From NCBI RefSeq assembly GCF_002356115.1, contig NZ_AP014836.1:1481001-1545000 (forward strand): a DNA stretch of 64,000 bases, read 5' to 3'. Of the stretch, positions 60,138 to 64,000 are shown piece after piece. The notes under the pieces were generated by a model. That model had not been told where the DNA came from, did not search any database, and saw only the letters and a program-made list of their open reading frames with translations. Every line of letters begins with the position of its first letter. The first letter of the stretch is position 1. The stretch is from Candidatus Nitrosoglobus terrae (lineage in GTDB: Bacteria; Pseudomonadota; Gammaproteobacteria; Nitrosococcales; Nitrosococcaceae). Position numbers and translations under genes: made by a program.

Positions 60138-60436
60138 AGAGATCTATAACCTCTTTTATATTTTATTAGAAACTAATTTTCTCTAAATATAAACTATTGA
60201 ATATTACGCTTATCCATCTTAATTATTTTTAATACTACAATTAATTAAAAATTATAATAAATTTCCCATGACTGACATCACAAATCAAGTATAGTTTATC
60301 TTAGCAATAAGATCTCAATTAAATTTTTACTATTAAGGGGGGATTGCTGGTTGGGGGTAATTGATTGATAGGAAGGGAGAGATTTCATAGATGAACTGGG
60401 ATTGAATTAAGGAGTAGTGATTAGTTAGACATGGAC
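60138..60436. other. 299-base spacer before the rrn terminator
   Basis: Strongly AT-rich up to about 60330, then G-rich on the plus strand (GGGGGGATTGCTGGTTGGGGG). It must hold the promoter of the minus-strand methyltransferase. I find no RNA gene or supported reading frame. Confidence 0.3.
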
Positions 60437-60473
60437 AAAATAAAAAGCCCTCCTGATACTTGAACAGGAGGGC
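60437..60473 (-). terminator. Rho-independent terminator of the rrn operon
   Basis: On the minus strand GCCCTCCTG and CAGGAGGGC form a perfect nine-pair stem around a nine-base loop, followed at once by TTTTTATTTT. It lies 15 bases beyond the 5S 3' end, in line with rRNA transcription. Confidence 0.93.
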
Positions 60474-60487
60474 CAACAAATAACAAA

Positions 60488-60605
60488 TGCCTGGCAGTGA
60501 CCTACTTTCACATGGGTATCCCCACACTATCATCGGCGCTGAGTAGTTTCACTTCCAAGTTCGGAATGGGATTGGGTGGGACCTACTCGCTATGGCTACC
60601 AAGCA
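60488..60605 (-). rRNA. rrf: 5S ribosomal RNA
   Basis: About 118 bases. The 5' end TGCTTGGTAG pairs fully with the 3' CTGCCAGGCA in the terminal helix, and the inner conserved CCCATGTGAAAGTAGG-type and CCGAACTTGGAAGTG segments are present on the minus strand. Ends are set by the terminal helix and may be off by one or two bases. Confidence 0.95.
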
Positions 60606-60672
60606 AAAACTGATATAAGAAATATTTCTAAAGCAACTATGCATATCTACCTAACTTGCTTGGGTGTTATAT

Positions 60673-63577
<2,905 letters not shown>

Positions 63578-63766
63578 ATATAACCCCAAACAACCTAGGT
63601 CATATCATCCTATGCATATGCATATCTCTACTATGCCTTATAATCAGTTTTCCATATTTTTAAAGAGCTTAGACTTACACAGCCTTAAGCAGATATTAAC
63701 CCTGCCTAGGATACTATCAGAAACAAAATATCATTGCCACTATAACCTTACATTAAATTAACAACT
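63578..63766 (-). other. tRNA-Ala to 23S internal transcribed spacer
   Basis: A 189-base AT-rich spacer of the rrn transcript. It carries the conserved TTAAAAATATGG-type region and pairing partners for processing of the 23S 5' end. No gene. Confidence 0.7.
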
Positions 63767-63842
63767 TGGTGGAGCCAGGCGGGATCGAACCGCCGACCCC
63801 CTGCTTGCAAAGCAGGTGCTCTCCCATCTGAGCTATGACCCC
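63767..63842 (-). tRNA. tRNA-Ala (anticodon TGC)
   Basis: A 76-base minus-strand cloverleaf: GGGGTCA with TGGCTCC, anticodon stem CCTGC/GCAGG around TTTGCAA, T loop TTCGATC, encoded CCA. It is the second spacer tRNA of the rrn operon. Confidence 0.97.
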
Positions 63843-63884
63843 TTTTAGGCGTAATTAGCACTCCCTGCTTAATCTAATTATATC

Positions 63885-63961
<77 letters not shown>

Positions 63962-64000
63962 GATTTTACTTTGGCCTAAAGAAGTAATTTTTAAAAATAT

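Overview
The window is a continuous piece of a low-GC gammaproteobacterial chromosome. Several gene blocks are classical for this class: leuD-leuB-asd-fimV-truA-trpF-accD-folC, lptD-surA-pdxA-rsmA, and recA-recX-alaS-lysC-csrA-tRNA-Ser. An rrn operon with tRNA-Ile and tRNA-Ala in its spacer closes the window. Protein flavour (a divergent phosphoketolase, paired YeeE/YedE sulfur transporters, many Nitrosococcus-like proteins) suggests Chromatiales, perhaps a Nitrosococcus or Nitrosoglobus relative. That is inference: no amo, hao or 16S gene is inside the window.

Layout. 1-9 kb is accessory in character: a 5'-cut phosphoketolase-like gene, a DUF3644 remnant, inorganic pyrophosphatase, an ATP-grasp-like protein, a small membrane methyltransferase followed by an integron attC-like site, a glycine-rich membrane protein, a LOG-family protein, a second small methyltransferase, a glutathionyl-hydroquinone reductase and a DCC-family thiol protein. 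9-12.3 kb is a reactive-sulfur module: TauE/SafE exporter, BigR/SqrR-type ArsR repressor, two YeeE/YedE proteins and a divergent ETHE1-like persulfide dioxygenase. 12.3-18.5 kb carries a glyoxalase-II-like hydrolase, a Sel1 protein, HtpG behind a sigma-32-like promoter, phosphoglucomutase and a secreted protein. 18.7-25 kb is Maf/YceF, then the outer-membrane assembly block rsmA-pdxA-surA-lptD, then tRNA-Ala and tRNA-Glu. A single-chain restriction-modification enzyme (25.1-27.5 kb) separates the tRNAs from trmB.

28.5-38.6 kb is a leftward block: folC, accD, trpA, trpB, trpF, truA, fimV, an old-yellow-enzyme reductase and asd. Between asd and leuB a sulfatase/LTA-synthase-like gene is broken in several places and interrupted by about 1.85 kb of phage-like sequence (39.6-41.5 kb). 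leuB and leuD follow without the expected leuC. Then come an MFS transporter, an extradiol dioxygenase, tRNA-Arg, a fatty acid desaturase that splits the usual tRNA-Arg/tRNA-Ser neighbourhood, tRNA-Ser, csrA, lysC, alaS, recX, recA, pncC, mutS, tsaB, a rhomboid protease, a PmtA-like methyltransferase, a strong terminator, and the 5S, 23S, tRNA-Ala and tRNA-Ile genes of the rrn operon (16S lies beyond the right edge).

The items most worth a second look are the phage-interrupted sulfatase gene with two in-frame amber codons, the attC-like cassette at 4.6-5.2 kb, the cysteine-switch sulfur module with its AT-rich palindrome, the fused nuclease-methyltransferase beside tRNA-Glu, and a hexanucleotide repeat in a divergent promoter region.
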